64,000 nucleotides of DNA from a virus. A program made the translations under genes and the position numbers. The stretch is taken from positions 1 through 64,000 of the IMG/VR virus record IMGVR_UViG_3300043449_000692. One strand, written 5' to 3'. The notes beneath the pieces were generated by a model. It did no database searches. It saw only the letters and a list, made by a program, of their open reading frames with translations, and was not told the DNA's origin. Below, piece after piece: positions 54,785-62,862 of this stretch. The stretch's first letter is position 1, and the number at the start of each line of letters is the position of its first letter.

Positions 54785-54915
54785 TACTGTGCCTTTGCTG
54801 CTGCATTACGGGCGCGATTTGCGCTCTTGACCAGTGCGGCTTCTTTTCTTGCGCGGCGAGTTTTTGCACTTGCAAATCCGCCTTTGCCTTTTCCTGATTT
54901 GCTGCTTCGTGCCAT
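54784..54915 (-). CDS. Very small basic protein, 43 aa
   Basis: A short gene bounded by TAATG overlaps on both sides, with GAGGAAGT just before the ATG at 54915. The protein is nearly all Lys, Arg, Ala, Ser and Gly (SSKSGKGKGGFASAKTRRAR), suited to nucleic-acid binding or to a disordered linker. It lies directly downstream of the GCTAAATA late promoter. Function unknown. Confidence 0.7.
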   Translation of the reverse strand: MARSSKSGKGKGGFASAKTRRARKEAALVKSANRARNAAAKAQ

Positions 54916-56147
54916 TACTTCCTCCGCTTCTTGAAACTGTGCTGCTTTGGAGTATTTAGCAAAGACGGAGCGGCTGTTACCTGTACAGGCTTCTGCATTT
55001 GCATCTGTGCAGCCATCTGCTGTTGGGCGGCTTCCATCTGCTGTACTTTTTCAATATACGCCCTGTGGTTGTTCTGATTGCGCTCCACCTCGCTCTGTGG
55101 GAGGCGATTCTGCTTCAGGAGTATTTCACAAGCAGCCAATCCAGACTTATAGTCATGCACATAGAACGCTGTGGCAGCGAGTTCATCCAGTGCCATCCAC
55201 TTGTACACATTCGTGTCGATGAACAGGATGTCATGCTGTGGGTACGGGATCTGGGCGGCTTCCTTCGCAAAAAGGTAAGCCGCCCGTGGTCGCCCGTTCA
55301 TCCGAAGAAAACGCGCTATGGCATGGAGAGGTTCGGCACGGCAGGGTCGGTAGTCGTAGGCATCCAAGAACTTCTGCTGAACCACTGGCCAGGCAGACTC
55401 CTTGGAGATTTCGCAGAGCGCGATGCGGAACAGAGAGTAGTAGCACTCCTCTTCCCATCCGCCCATCTCAACCCGCTTGTAGTACGCTGCAATAGCCTTG
55501 TCCCACTGCTGCGAGTCAAAGTATGACTGCGCGAGATAGAACTGATAGCGGGTGTTGTTCGGCTCCTTCTTCAGTTCTTCCTCAAGCAGGATTGCGTCCT
55601 TGGAGTATTTCTCAACTGGAGTAACACCACCGTTTCGCTCCTGACCAAGGGTACGAGCCTCAAGATAGTACTCGCCTTCAATCTTCTCTTGGTGCAGAGG
55701 CTGCTTGTCGCAGTGAGCGTATTCATGGAGAACACCCACATACTTCCAGCCGATGCCTGTCTTGAAGATTTGGTTGCGCCACCACACACAGCCTTCTCGC
55801 CCGCACTTGATGGCATAGGCATCCGCAGTCAGATTCCTGTTGTGTGGGTACTTGAAGTCGCCAACCACCTTGTCGTCTGCGTCAATCATCCAAGCGTAGT
55901 CTGCCTTGCCTGCACACAGATCAAGTGCTTCGCTGCGGTTGTGTCCGAATCCAACCCACGGACGCTCATGCAGTTCACCAGGAATGCCCTTCTCGGCAAA
56001 GTACTGCTTGATGTACTCCTGTGTTCCGTCTGTAGAGCCTGTGTCCACGATAACCCAGTAGTCGATGTTCTTCCAAATAGAATCAAAGCACTCATGCAGA
56101 ATCTTGGTTTCGTTCTTGACGATCATTGAGAGACATACTGTAGCCAT
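54915..56147 (-). CDS. Family 2 glycosyltransferase with TPR-like tail
   Basis: A protein of 410 residues from MATVCLSMIVKNE. The N-domain has a GT-A fold: MIVKNETKILHECFDSI, VDTGSTDGTQEYI, WMIDADDKV (the D-x-D type metal site) and GREGCVWWRNQIFK. Residues about 205-345 are helical repeats (YQFYLAQSYFDSQQWDKAIAAYYKR) of TPR type. The C-terminus is Gln/Met-rich. This combination occurs in bacterial and phage transferases that glycosylate surface or virion molecules. The start has AAGGAG 9 nt upstream and a CATAAATA late-type promoter at 56171-56178. Confidence 0.8.
   Translation of the reverse strand: MATVCLSMIVKNETKILHECFDSIWKNIDYWVIVDTGSTDGTQEYIKQYFAEKGIPGELHERPWVGFGHNRSEALDLCAGKADYAWMIDADDKVVGDFKYPHNRNLTADAYAIKCGREGCVWWRNQIFKTGIGWKYVGVLHEYAHCDKQPLHQEKIEGEYYLEARTLGQERNGGVTPVEKYSKDAILLEEELKKEPNNTRYQFYLAQSYFDSQQWDKAIAAYYKRVEMGGWEEECYYSLFRIALCEISKESAWPVVQQKFLDAYDYRPCRAEPLHAIARFLRMNGRPRAAYLFAKEAAQIPYPQHDILFIDTNVYKWMALDELAATAFYVHDYKSGLAACEILLKQNRLPQSEVERNQNNHRAYIEKVQQMEAAQQQMAAQMQMQKPVQVTAAPSLLNTPKQHSFKKRRK
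54953..54959 (-). promoter_or_regulatory. Late promoter CTAAATA inside the end of the glycosyltransferase gene
   Basis: CTAAATA on the minus strand, 37 nt before the ATG at 54915; it lies within the C-terminal codons of the upstream gene. Confidence 0.6.
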
Positions 56148-56169
56148 GTTCACGGTTCTCCTTGTACGG

Positions 56170-57111
56170 TTATTTATGCGCTGCGATCCAGTCTTCAAGA
56201 CGAACTTTGGGAGTCCATCCAAGATGTTCGCGCGCTTTGCTGGCATTTGCTAGAGTGATACGAGCCTCGCCTTGGCGAGGAGGAATGTTTACTGCTTCCC
56301 CACCCATCATGGATACTATTTCATTCACGGAGTGATTGCGTCCAGTTCCTATGTTGTAAATCTGACCCCACTCCCAATTTGTATAAACTTGGCAACTTCC
56401 AACATCACGAATATTGTATTCTGGAGAGGTGAACGCTGATGCCTTGATATTGGCTTCCACCACATCACTAACATGAGTGAAATCTCTCCGCTGATTGCCG
56501 TCACCCACGATGGTCATGGGTTCTCCTGCGGCTCGTTGACGCAGGAATATACCGATCACTGGAGCGTACTGACCACGGAGCGGCTGACGCTCACCGTACA
56601 CATTGAAATAACGGAATATGATGGTCTGTAGTCCGTACAGTTTAGAGTACATCTTGCACAACTCTTCGCCTCCCACCTTGCTGACTGAATACGGATTCAG
56701 ACAGTCGTTGGGCATGGTTTCAACAAGCGGAGGTGTGTTCTTCAGCCCGTATGCCGATGATGTGGACGAGTAGATTACTCGCTTGACACCGCAGACCCGA
56801 GCGCACTGCAACACGCTAGCCGTGCCAAGCATATTGGCTTCCACCGCCTTGAGTGGATCAACAATACACGGTTGAATTCGCGCTTCAGCAGCAAGGTGAA
56901 AAACCGTGTCCACACCCTCGTACAGTCTACGAACCATAGTGTAGTCATTGATGTCGTACTTGTAGTTCTTGGCAGCAGGATTCCAATAGAACTGATCATG
57001 TGCATCCGATGATTCGTTGTCAATCACCGTGACATCGTGACCGTCTGCAACCAACCGATCTACAAGATTTGATCCAATGAATCCTGCTCCACCAGTTACT
57101 AGTGCTTTCAT
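56170..57111 (-). CDS. NAD-dependent sugar epimerase (UDP-glucose/GlcNAc 4-epimerase-like)
   Basis: Extended short-chain dehydrogenase of 313 residues: ALVTGGAGFIGSNLV at the start, HLAAEARI, STSSAYG and NPYSVSKVGGE with Tyr-x3-Lys, then RYFNVYGERQ and QRRDFTHVSD. These features fit 4-epimerases and related enzymes that interconvert nucleotide sugars. The start at 57111 is preferred (ATGA overlap with the FkbM gene; GGAG at a good distance). The stop codon lies inside the CATAAATA box. The precise sugar cannot be read from sequence. Confidence 0.85.
   Translation of the reverse strand: MKALVTGGAGFIGSNLVDRLVADGHDVTVIDNESSDAHDQFYWNPAAKNYKYDINDYTMVRRLYEGVDTVFHLAAEARIQPCIVDPLKAVEANMLGTASVLQCARVCGVKRVIYSSTSSAYGLKNTPPLVETMPNDCLNPYSVSKVGGEELCKMYSKLYGLQTIIFRYFNVYGERQPLRGQYAPVIGIFLRQRAAGEPMTIVGDGNQRRDFTHVSDVVEANIKASAFTSPEYNIRDVGSCQVYTNWEWGQIYNIGTGRNHSVNEIVSMMGGEAVNIPPRQGEARITLANASKAREHLGWTPKVRLEDWIAAHK
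56171..56178 (-). promoter_or_regulatory. Late-type promoter CATAAATA overlapping a stop codon
   Basis: CATAAATA on the minus strand (T4 consensus TATAAATA) shares the TAA stop of the epimerase gene and lies 23 nt before the glycosyltransferase start at 56147. Confidence 0.5.
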
Positions 57112-57710
57112 TTCCATTCACTCCAATTGATATTGAGTTCTTTGAGCGACCGTCTAATGTATCTTTCTGTTTCAGCATGACCAGGAACAAATTTTGAATG
57201 AAATTCAACGATCAATCGGTCTATAAATCGTATAGTTCCTGTGTTGATCATTTTACAAAGAATAGCGTATTCTGCACCCTCAACATCCAACTTCATAATG
57301 ATTTTTGGAGGATGAGCCTTTCCATTCACATAGGTTTCATACAAATCTCTGATGAAATCTGATGTATCTATCGTAGTTCGCTCAATCAACTCTCCATGAA
57401 TGGGAATAGAAAACTCGTTACTAGGAATTAGAGTGGATGTAGTTCCGTCTTTTTCTCCATATGCATCAGTCTGCATTCTAAAAGTTACTGATTGAACGCG
57501 ATCATATAGAGGAGAATCGGAAAGCGTGATGTCGTAATCACCCCATCGTTTATGTTCTATGCTGTGTTTAAGTTTTGAAAAAGCCACAAAATTTGGTTCG
57601 AACATGAAAACTTTACAAGGCAAGGTAATGAGTCCATTACTACGGATCTCATCAAATCCTTCTCCCCAATGAGATCCCCCATCAATAAAAATGGTAGAGT
57701 ACTCATCCAT
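57108..57710 (-). CDS. FkbM-type methyltransferase
   Basis: AdoMet-dependent enzyme of 200 residues: FIDGGSHWGEGF (motif I with the Gly-rich loop), VFMFEPNFVAF, then IIMKLDVEGAEYAIL, the diagnostic FkbM segment. Family members O-methylate sugars or glycolipids. The gene is distinctly AT-rich compared with the replication genes. It overlaps GDP-fucose synthase by 8 nt and the epimerase by 4 nt. A methylated deoxysugar such as O-methyl fucose is a possible product (inference). Confidence 0.85.
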   Translation of the reverse strand: MDEYSTIFIDGGSHWGEGFDEIRSNGLITLPCKVFMFEPNFVAFSKLKHSIEHKRWGDYDITLSDSPLYDRVQSVTFRMQTDAYGEKDGTTSTLIPSNEFSIPIHGELIERTTIDTSDFIRDLYETYVNGKAHPPKIIMKLDVEGAEYAILCKMINTGTIRFIDRLIVEFHSKFVPGHAETERYIRRSLKELNINWSEWK

Positions 57711-58665
57711 AGTGCTTTGGATTGTTTAGGATAAACTCCATGTTTTCAACATACCACTGATAGGTCATCTTGATACCATCATATAGATTGATCTTGGGAA
57801 ACCATCCCATCTTCTTTATTTTGTTGATGTTCAATGGACGCTTCATGGTTCCATTTGGTTTTGTCGTATCCCAAATGATTTCTCCCTGAAATCCGACTAT
57901 CTCCTTCACCATCTCTGCTACCTCTTTGATTGTGTATTCCACTCCACTGCTGATATTGATGATCTCGTGATGATCGTATTTCTGCATGACTTCAAAACAG
58001 GCTGAAGACAAGTCATCAATATACAGAAACTCTCTCTCTGGGCTGCCATCACCCCAACACTGAATCTTGTCCTTACCTTCAAGTTTGGCAGAGTAGAACT
58101 TCTGTATCAAACCAGATATGACATGACTGTTTTGTGGATGGAAGTTGTCGCCAGGACCGTACAGATTAGACGGCATTACAGACACGGCATTGAATCCATA
58201 CTGCTTGCGATAGAATTCACACATCTTTATGCCGCATATCTTTGCGATTGCATACGCTTCATTGGTTGTCTCTAGAGGACCAGTCATAAGATGGTTCTCT
58301 CGGATGGGCAATTGCGATTCCTTTGGATAAATGCAAACAGATCCCAAAAATAGGAACTTTTTCACACCTGTTTCATAGGAACTTTGAATCAGATTGCTCT
58401 GTATCATTATGTTGTCGTATATGAACTCAGCGGGGTATGTGCTATTGGCAAGTATGCCACCAACCTTTGCAGCAGCATCAAATACAAACTCGGGCTTTTC
58501 TTGGAGGAAAAACTCTCGCACAGCCTGCTGATTGCGAAGATCCAATTCTTTCCTAGAACGAACAACCAAATTCGTAAATCCTTTGCTCTCCAAACAGCGA
58601 AGGATCGAAGAGCCAGCAAGACCGCGATGACCCGCTACAAAAATCTTGGAGTTAGTTTCCATCAT
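57703..58665 (-). CDS. fcl: GDP-L-fucose synthase
   Basis: Epimerase-reductase that completes GDP-L-fucose from the product of Gmd (42340-43335). Of 320 residues: FVAGHRGLAGSSILR (cofactor loop), DAAAKVGGI, FLGSVCIYPK (catalytic Ser and the conserved SxxxYP), NEAYAIAKICGIKMC (Tyr-x3-Lys), SNLYGPGDNF and GDGSPEREFLYIDD. These are the family's standard blocks. Two adjacent ATG codons are possible; I took the first (58665). The gene lies 14 kb away from gmd, in the glycosylation cluster. Confidence 0.92.
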   Translation of the reverse strand: MMETNSKIFVAGHRGLAGSSILRCLESKGFTNLVVRSRKELDLRNQQAVREFFLQEKPEFVFDAAAKVGGILANSTYPAEFIYDNIMIQSNLIQSSYETGVKKFLFLGSVCIYPKESQLPIRENHLMTGPLETTNEAYAIAKICGIKMCEFYRKQYGFNAVSVMPSNLYGPGDNFHPQNSHVISGLIQKFYSAKLEGKDKIQCWGDGSPEREFLYIDDLSSACFEVMQKYDHHEIINISSGVEYTIKEVAEMVKEIVGFQGEIIWDTTKPNGTMKRPLNINKIKKMGWFPKINLYDGIKMTYQWYVENMEFILNNPKHYG

Positions 58666-58667
58666 TA

Positions 58668-59018
58668 TCAGTTACCTTTGTAAATCTTTACGGAATCTTC
58701 AGTCAAAGACCTACCATTCAATATCGCGGCATCCACCATGCGATTGATAGCCTGAATATACTGTGGTCGCTTTTGCTTGAAGCAGGTGTCGATTTTTCTC
58801 TTCAGAGAGGCAACTTCTTCATCTGTTTTTGCAACACCGATCATGTCTTCCAAAAACCATGTTCTGATGTGTAGTATACACAGTTTTTCAATAACTTCTC
58901 CCAAATTATCTGTTGCAACTAGATCGTTTGGTAGATCAGGAATCCCATCAGCGTTCAGTGTTTCTCTAATCTTTTCATTCATAGCGGCTTCAATCACACT
59001 AGCAATATCAATACTCAT
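58668..59018 (-). CDS. DUF4254-like protein, 116 aa
   Basis: All-helical protein with LCILHIRTWFLEDMIGVAKT, then EEVASLKRKIDTCFKQKR and IDAINR-type ending. The pattern L-H-x-R/Q-x-W-x-L-E-D...I-D...Q-x-R fits DUF4254, often found in polysaccharide gene clusters (from memory). AAAGGA lies 7 nt before the ATG. Only 2 nt separate it from fcl. Function unknown. Confidence 0.6.
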   Translation of the reverse strand: MSIDIASVIEAAMNEKIRETLNADGIPDLPNDLVATDNLGEVIEKLCILHIRTWFLEDMIGVAKTDEEVASLKRKIDTCFKQKRPQYIQAINRMVDAAILNGRSLTEDSVKIYKGN

Positions 59019-59036
59019 AACAATCCTTTCGTTAGA

Positions 59037-59795
59037 TTAAATCAAAACAGTCCAGTCTTTACTGGTTGCATTCTTACCATGCCCACAAAACGAAAACATA
59101 TTTTCGGCTTGACGCACATACCAATGGATAAACAGACGAACTCTGTCTGTATTTAGTGTCTCTATGTAAGCCCTGAATGAACTTTCCATCAAATGTACCT
59201 GTGTTGCTCGCTCTAGTATGAGTCCAAAGTTCAAAATAGATTCCGAAACATCGTTCTCTATTACCTTTAGGTTTTCAGAGTTGTACTTGGATACCCTGGA
59301 ATAATCAATCAGTCTTCCTCTAGATGAATCACCATGTACGAATATGTACGGTACATTGTCAGGATTCAATTTTTTGTAGACACGCTCTTCTTCTTCATAG
59401 TCTCTTTCATACTTAAATTGGGTATATCTGACAGAAAAATCATATCCGAGAGCAGCGTAAAATCGTTGGTGACAATCAAACTGTGGAAACGCCTGCTGCA
59501 ATTTCCAGTAGTTTTCGTGACCAACAATAAGGGTGTGACTTGGTGCTAATGTTGATACAAGTCTATCGACCTCTTTTCGCTCACCCTCTCCATCAAACTC
59601 TCCTGCGGTAGAAACAGAAACACATTGTATCTTTGGTTCGTCACGATACATTGTCGATACAGTTTGAAGATGCTGCTTCTTGACAACAAGATACAGTTTT
59701 TCAAAATCGTTGTCGAACAATATCTTTCGAACCAATCCGTTACAGGATATACAGTCTCCAAGACCAAGATGATGATACAGCAGAAGGGTTTTCAT
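59037..59795 (-). CDS. Putative GT-B/ADP-heptose-transferase-like protein, 252 aa
   Basis: Starts LLLYHHLGLGDCISCNGLVRKI, the loop-helix typical of family 9-like transferases (G-x-G-D near the N-terminus). The middle is alpha/beta with VPYIFVHGDSSRGR; the C-terminus has ILERATQVHLMESSFRAYI, which resembles the sugar-nucleotide end of that fold. Family membership is tentative. AT-rich gene in the glycosylation cluster; the next gene starts 2 nt away. Confidence 0.55.
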   Translation of the reverse strand: MKTLLLYHHLGLGDCISCNGLVRKILFDNDFEKLYLVVKKQHLQTVSTMYRDEPKIQCVSVSTAGEFDGEGERKEVDRLVSTLAPSHTLIVGHENYWKLQQAFPQFDCHQRFYAALGYDFSVRYTQFKYERDYEEEERVYKKLNPDNVPYIFVHGDSSRGRLIDYSRVSKYNSENLKVIENDVSESILNFGLILERATQVHLMESSFRAYIETLNTDRVRLFIHWYVRQAENMFSFCGHGKNATSKDWTVLI

Positions 59796-59797
59796 TA

Positions 59798-60562
59798 TCA
59801 GTTCCTATTGTTGTGGAGATCAACAAAAAACCAATCATCAGCAGAACCGTGTTGTCTCCTCCAATTATTCCCCCATTGAGTAAAATCATCAACACAAGTA
59901 ACGGAATGGAGTTTGCACATCACACTCCATATGGATTGATCATGTCTATTTTCGCAAAATCCTTCTACTTCTTTTTGATGCGTACTGGGACTATCATCCA
60001 CCAAATTTTTCATGCAGGCGTACTGCAAGCAGTCTTTTATGAATTTTTTAGCAAACGCAGTTCCTCGCATCAATTTGAATCCAGATTGTATTTGCTGTGT
60101 GTTCTTTATTTTGTTTCTCTTCTCTTCTTCGAGCGAATCAACGCCAAGAACTCTGAACACATCGGATTTTGTCCACTTCCATTCAACATGGTAGTCTGGT
60201 CTATCTGGAGTCAAAAAACAAATCACACCCTTTGGATCATTCATAACCAAATCAAAAAGAGGTTGTGCAGGCTTGATGAAATTGGCATCACAGTCACAAT
60301 ACATCAATATGTCGGTTTCCTTCAGACCAGACAGTATCTTGTCTTGGAAATAATATTTCCACAACCCGTATCCAGCCAGTCTCTTGCAGTCTAGTATGTG
60401 TTTATTAGATTCGTAAAAGTTAGGATCAATATTCTCTCTCTTCATCTGATAAACGATGTTGAACCCCGCAAGCAAAGCGCACTGAGAGTTCTTTGATTGG
60501 GATTGATAGAACCCTCCATCTGCGTAATTCACCAGTATTTTTTTGTTTGATATGTTAGGCAT
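59798..60562 (-). CDS. Glycosyltransferase-like protein, paralogue of the gene at 62152
   Basis: A protein of 254 residues. ILVNYADGGFYQSQSKNSQ, AGFNIVYQM, GYGLWKYYF, ILMYCDCDANFI (likely D-x-D metal site) and HDQSIWSVMCKLH occur in the same order as in the protein encoded at 62152-62862. The GYxLWKxYF step followed by an acidic metal site is common in small GT-A-fold transferases. The donor and acceptor are unknown. AT-rich. It overlaps the next gene by 8 nt. Confidence 0.7.
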   Translation of the reverse strand: MPNISNKKILVNYADGGFYQSQSKNSQCALLAGFNIVYQMKRENIDPNFYESNKHILDCKRLAGYGLWKYYFQDKILSGLKETDILMYCDCDANFIKPAQPLFDLVMNDPKGVICFLTPDRPDYHVEWKWTKSDVFRVLGVDSLEEEKRNKIKNTQQIQSGFKLMRGTAFAKKFIKDCLQYACMKNLVDDSPSTHQKEVEGFCENRHDQSIWSVMCKLHSVTCVDDFTQWGNNWRRQHGSADDWFFVDLHNNRN

Positions 60563-61364
60563 AGTCAGTCATCGTTGATTCTACCAGAGTTTCATGGAGT
60601 CGGAACACTTTGTTGCGACAAGACAGTATTCTACATCCAAGATCAGCCTGACACAAGCCAAAAAATTCATCTGCTGCACTGAATACTGTCTCGTAATCTG
60701 ATATTGATCGTTTGATTTTTTCTAATCCTGATCTGCTTATCATGTATGCAGATGATCCGCTATACCACTGAACAGCGGTTTCGTATACTTCTTCATTGCG
60801 ATACCCATCGGGACTAGCACTATAGTCACGATGGAAGCCTGTTCCCAACAAGAAAAAGTCAAACTCTTCTTTTAAGAATTGTGATAATGCGTTGGTCAAG
60901 AATTGGGATTCTCTGGACACTATATCCACATCGTCTTCAAGAATCAATGCATAATCGCATCCGCTATCATCAAATGCTTTTAAACACTTCATGTGAGATA
61001 TACTACAACCAATGGTTCCAAGATATAGAGCGGTTGTATACGGATTGTATCTGCTGCGAATCATTCCTGGCGGGATATACCTATAAACTTCTACTTGCCC
61101 GTCTGATGGGCGAGTATATTTGATGATGGTTGGTTTGACTACACCAAAAATTCGATCTCCACCCGCCAACACAACTTCATTTAGTTCAATTTCTTTTTCA
61201 GTATGATTGTCCAGCATATGCTTTCGATCTACGCCCTCACAGAAGTTTATTGGGAATCCAACATCCTTCATTTGGGAATCCACGCTCTTTTTTCTCTCTG
61301 GAGAGCGAAGCAAATTAATGCACAGAGGAAGAATAGTCTTTCCTTCGATGGTTGCAATATTCAT
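60555..61364 (-). CDS. Family 25 glycosyltransferase (LPS type)
   Basis: A protein of 269 residues with INLLRSPERKKSVDSQM (donor-binding start), GTIGCSISHMKCLKAF and ALILEDDVDI (E-D-D metal site), then FFLLGTGFH and AYMISRSGLEKI. These are the standard blocks of the family that adds galactose or glucose to lipo-oligosaccharide. It overlaps both neighbours by 4-8 nt. In a phage it may modify host surface sugar or virion proteins. Confidence 0.85.
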   Translation of the reverse strand: MNIATIEGKTILPLCINLLRSPERKKSVDSQMKDVGFPINFCEGVDRKHMLDNHTEKEIELNEVVLAGGDRIFGVVKPTIIKYTRPSDGQVEVYRYIPPGMIRSRYNPYTTALYLGTIGCSISHMKCLKAFDDSGCDYALILEDDVDIVSRESQFLTNALSQFLKEEFDFFLLGTGFHRDYSASPDGYRNEEVYETAVQWYSGSSAYMISRSGLEKIKRSISDYETVFSAADEFFGLCQADLGCRILSCRNKVFRLHETLVESTMTDYA

Positions 61365-62155
61365 AGGGTGACCGTTTTTACTGATGCATCAAACATTCTC
61401 ATACCACTGAAGACGAACCAAGACGCGAGATATCTCTCCATCAACCCACCCTGCTGCCTACAGGTCTTTGCAGGATCAAAGCAGTCAATGTTTTTGTTGT
61501 CTGCAACCCAACGCAGATAGCACACCAAATCCTTGAACTCGTTTCTGCCTATGATGAATGACGAGCAAAGTGGCAACTTGTTTTCATCGTGGAGGAAAAT
61601 ATCGTACTGCGTCTTGCGTGTTCCGTAGTACTCGTTGAAGTGTTCAGCCATGACTGAATAGCAGGACGGCTGACCCTGCAAACGCTGTGGATCGGTATAA
61701 TCCATGCAAGTGCGATTCACTGGTAGTTCATATTCGCGGATAGGAAATGTGCGTAGTGCAAAGTACTCACGATCACTACGGATTCCCTTTGAGCCTTGCA
61801 GTTTCCAGTCAAAGAAATCAAACACAGGCATACCAGAAAAGTCAATCTCCATGCCGTGATCATATTGCGTCATGCCAATCCAATCACCAGTAATAACGGA
61901 ATCAAAGGTTGATGGATCGGAAACAAGATTCAACAGGAATTCAAATTCAGCCCATCGCGGACCATACGGAACAAATCCTGATAGCGTATTTGCATCAAGC
62001 ACAGCAGAACGAATCCAATCTCTTTTTACCGAGTATTCGTGGTTTCCTACTCGGACAAAGGTGAACTTGTGCCGAGACTCCTTGTACGGCTCGTAAATGT
62101 CTTCACGAAGCCCCTTGTGAAAGAGGCAGAACATCTGAATATTTGGAGTGGTCAT
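61361..62155 (-). CDS. Putative glycosyltransferase, DUF4422-like, 264 aa
   Basis: The start at 62155 (MTTPNIQMF) gives an ATGA overlap with the gene at 62152. Blocks include FCLFHKGLREDIY, FVPYGPRWAEFEFLL, DWIGMTQYDHGMEID and PLCSSFIIGRNEF. The Y-D-H-G segment after IGMTQ resembles the active region of capsular polysaccharide transferases of the DUF4422 type, but this is a weak match. It lies between two recognised transferases in the same operon. Confidence 0.55.
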   Translation of the reverse strand: MTTPNIQMFCLFHKGLREDIYEPYKESRHKFTFVRVGNHEYSVKRDWIRSAVLDANTLSGFVPYGPRWAEFEFLLNLVSDPSTFDSVITGDWIGMTQYDHGMEIDFSGMPVFDFFDWKLQGSKGIRSDREYFALRTFPIREYELPVNRTCMDYTDPQRLQGQPSCYSVMAEHFNEYYGTRKTQYDIFLHDENKLPLCSSFIIGRNEFKDLVCYLRWVADNKNIDCFDPAKTCRQQGGLMERYLASWFVFSGMRMFDASVKTVTL

Positions 62156-62862
62156 CGTGGATCTCGGGTGTGAAAAATGTATTGGTGTTCTTCCGTATTC
62201 TCGCCGTGTTGAACACCCCACTGTGTGGGATCAGGCAATATAGTGATCCCGTGCTTCTTTGTCAAGAGGCTCCATATGGATTGATCGTGGCGATGATCTT
62301 TGAAGTCGGGTTCAACCCATCCATCAGAGTTCGGAGAATCCGTGACCAAATGTGGATTGGTAGCCAAAGACAAGTATTCAGTCAACAATCCCCGTGCAAA
62401 ATCAGTCCCTCTGAAGCACATGAAACTAGCCATTCGTTGGGGGCTATCGGTGTATTCTGAAGAATACATTCCCATATGCAGGAACAGATCCCGCTTCGTC
62501 CATAACCTTTCGGAATGCTTTCCTGCTAGAGTAAAACAAAGAACTCCTCGCTTGTCAGCCCGAACAGAATCAAAAACTGGTTCTATTCTACGCACAAAAA
62601 CTGATCCAGAATCAGCATAAAACAAGATATCATCTTCTCTCATGGTCTTCAAAATGCGTTGAATGAAATACGGCTTCCATAGCCAGTATCCAACACCTCT
62701 GCGCTGATTCAGAATATCACTGTGGCGTGTAGAAAAATCAGAGTCAATCTCATTCCGATTCATCTGATATACCACATTAAATCCTGCTGCAAGACCTGTC
62801 TGACTGTTCTTGAACTGAGACTCCAAGAATTTTCCGTCTGCGTAATTTAGAAGAATTTTCAC
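62152..62862 (-). CDS. Glycosyltransferase-like protein, paralogue of the gene at 59798
   Basis: A protein of 236 residues: ILLNYADGKFLESQFKNSQ, AGFNVVYQM, GYWLWKPYF, ILFYADSGSVFV (candidate metal site, with A-D-S in place of D-C-D) and HDQSIWSLLTKKH. The order and spacing match the paralogue 2 kb downstream. The two genes flank two unrelated transferases, as after a duplication followed by insertion. ATGA overlaps link it to both neighbours. Confidence 0.7.
   Translation of the reverse strand: MKILLNYADGKFLESQFKNSQTGLAAGFNVVYQMNRNEIDSDFSTRHSDILNQRRGVGYWLWKPYFIQRILKTMREDDILFYADSGSVFVRRIEPVFDSVRADKRGVLCFTLAGKHSERLWTKRDLFLHMGMYSSEYTDSPQRMASFMCFRGTDFARGLLTEYLSLATNPHLVTDSPNSDGWVEPDFKDHRHDQSIWSLLTKKHGITILPDPTQWGVQHGENTEEHQYIFHTRDPR

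Noticed and set aside
59150-59157. CTAAATA inside the gene at 59037 as another late promoter
   Set aside because: It lies mid-gene, over 130 nt before the next start, without supporting context; probably chance.
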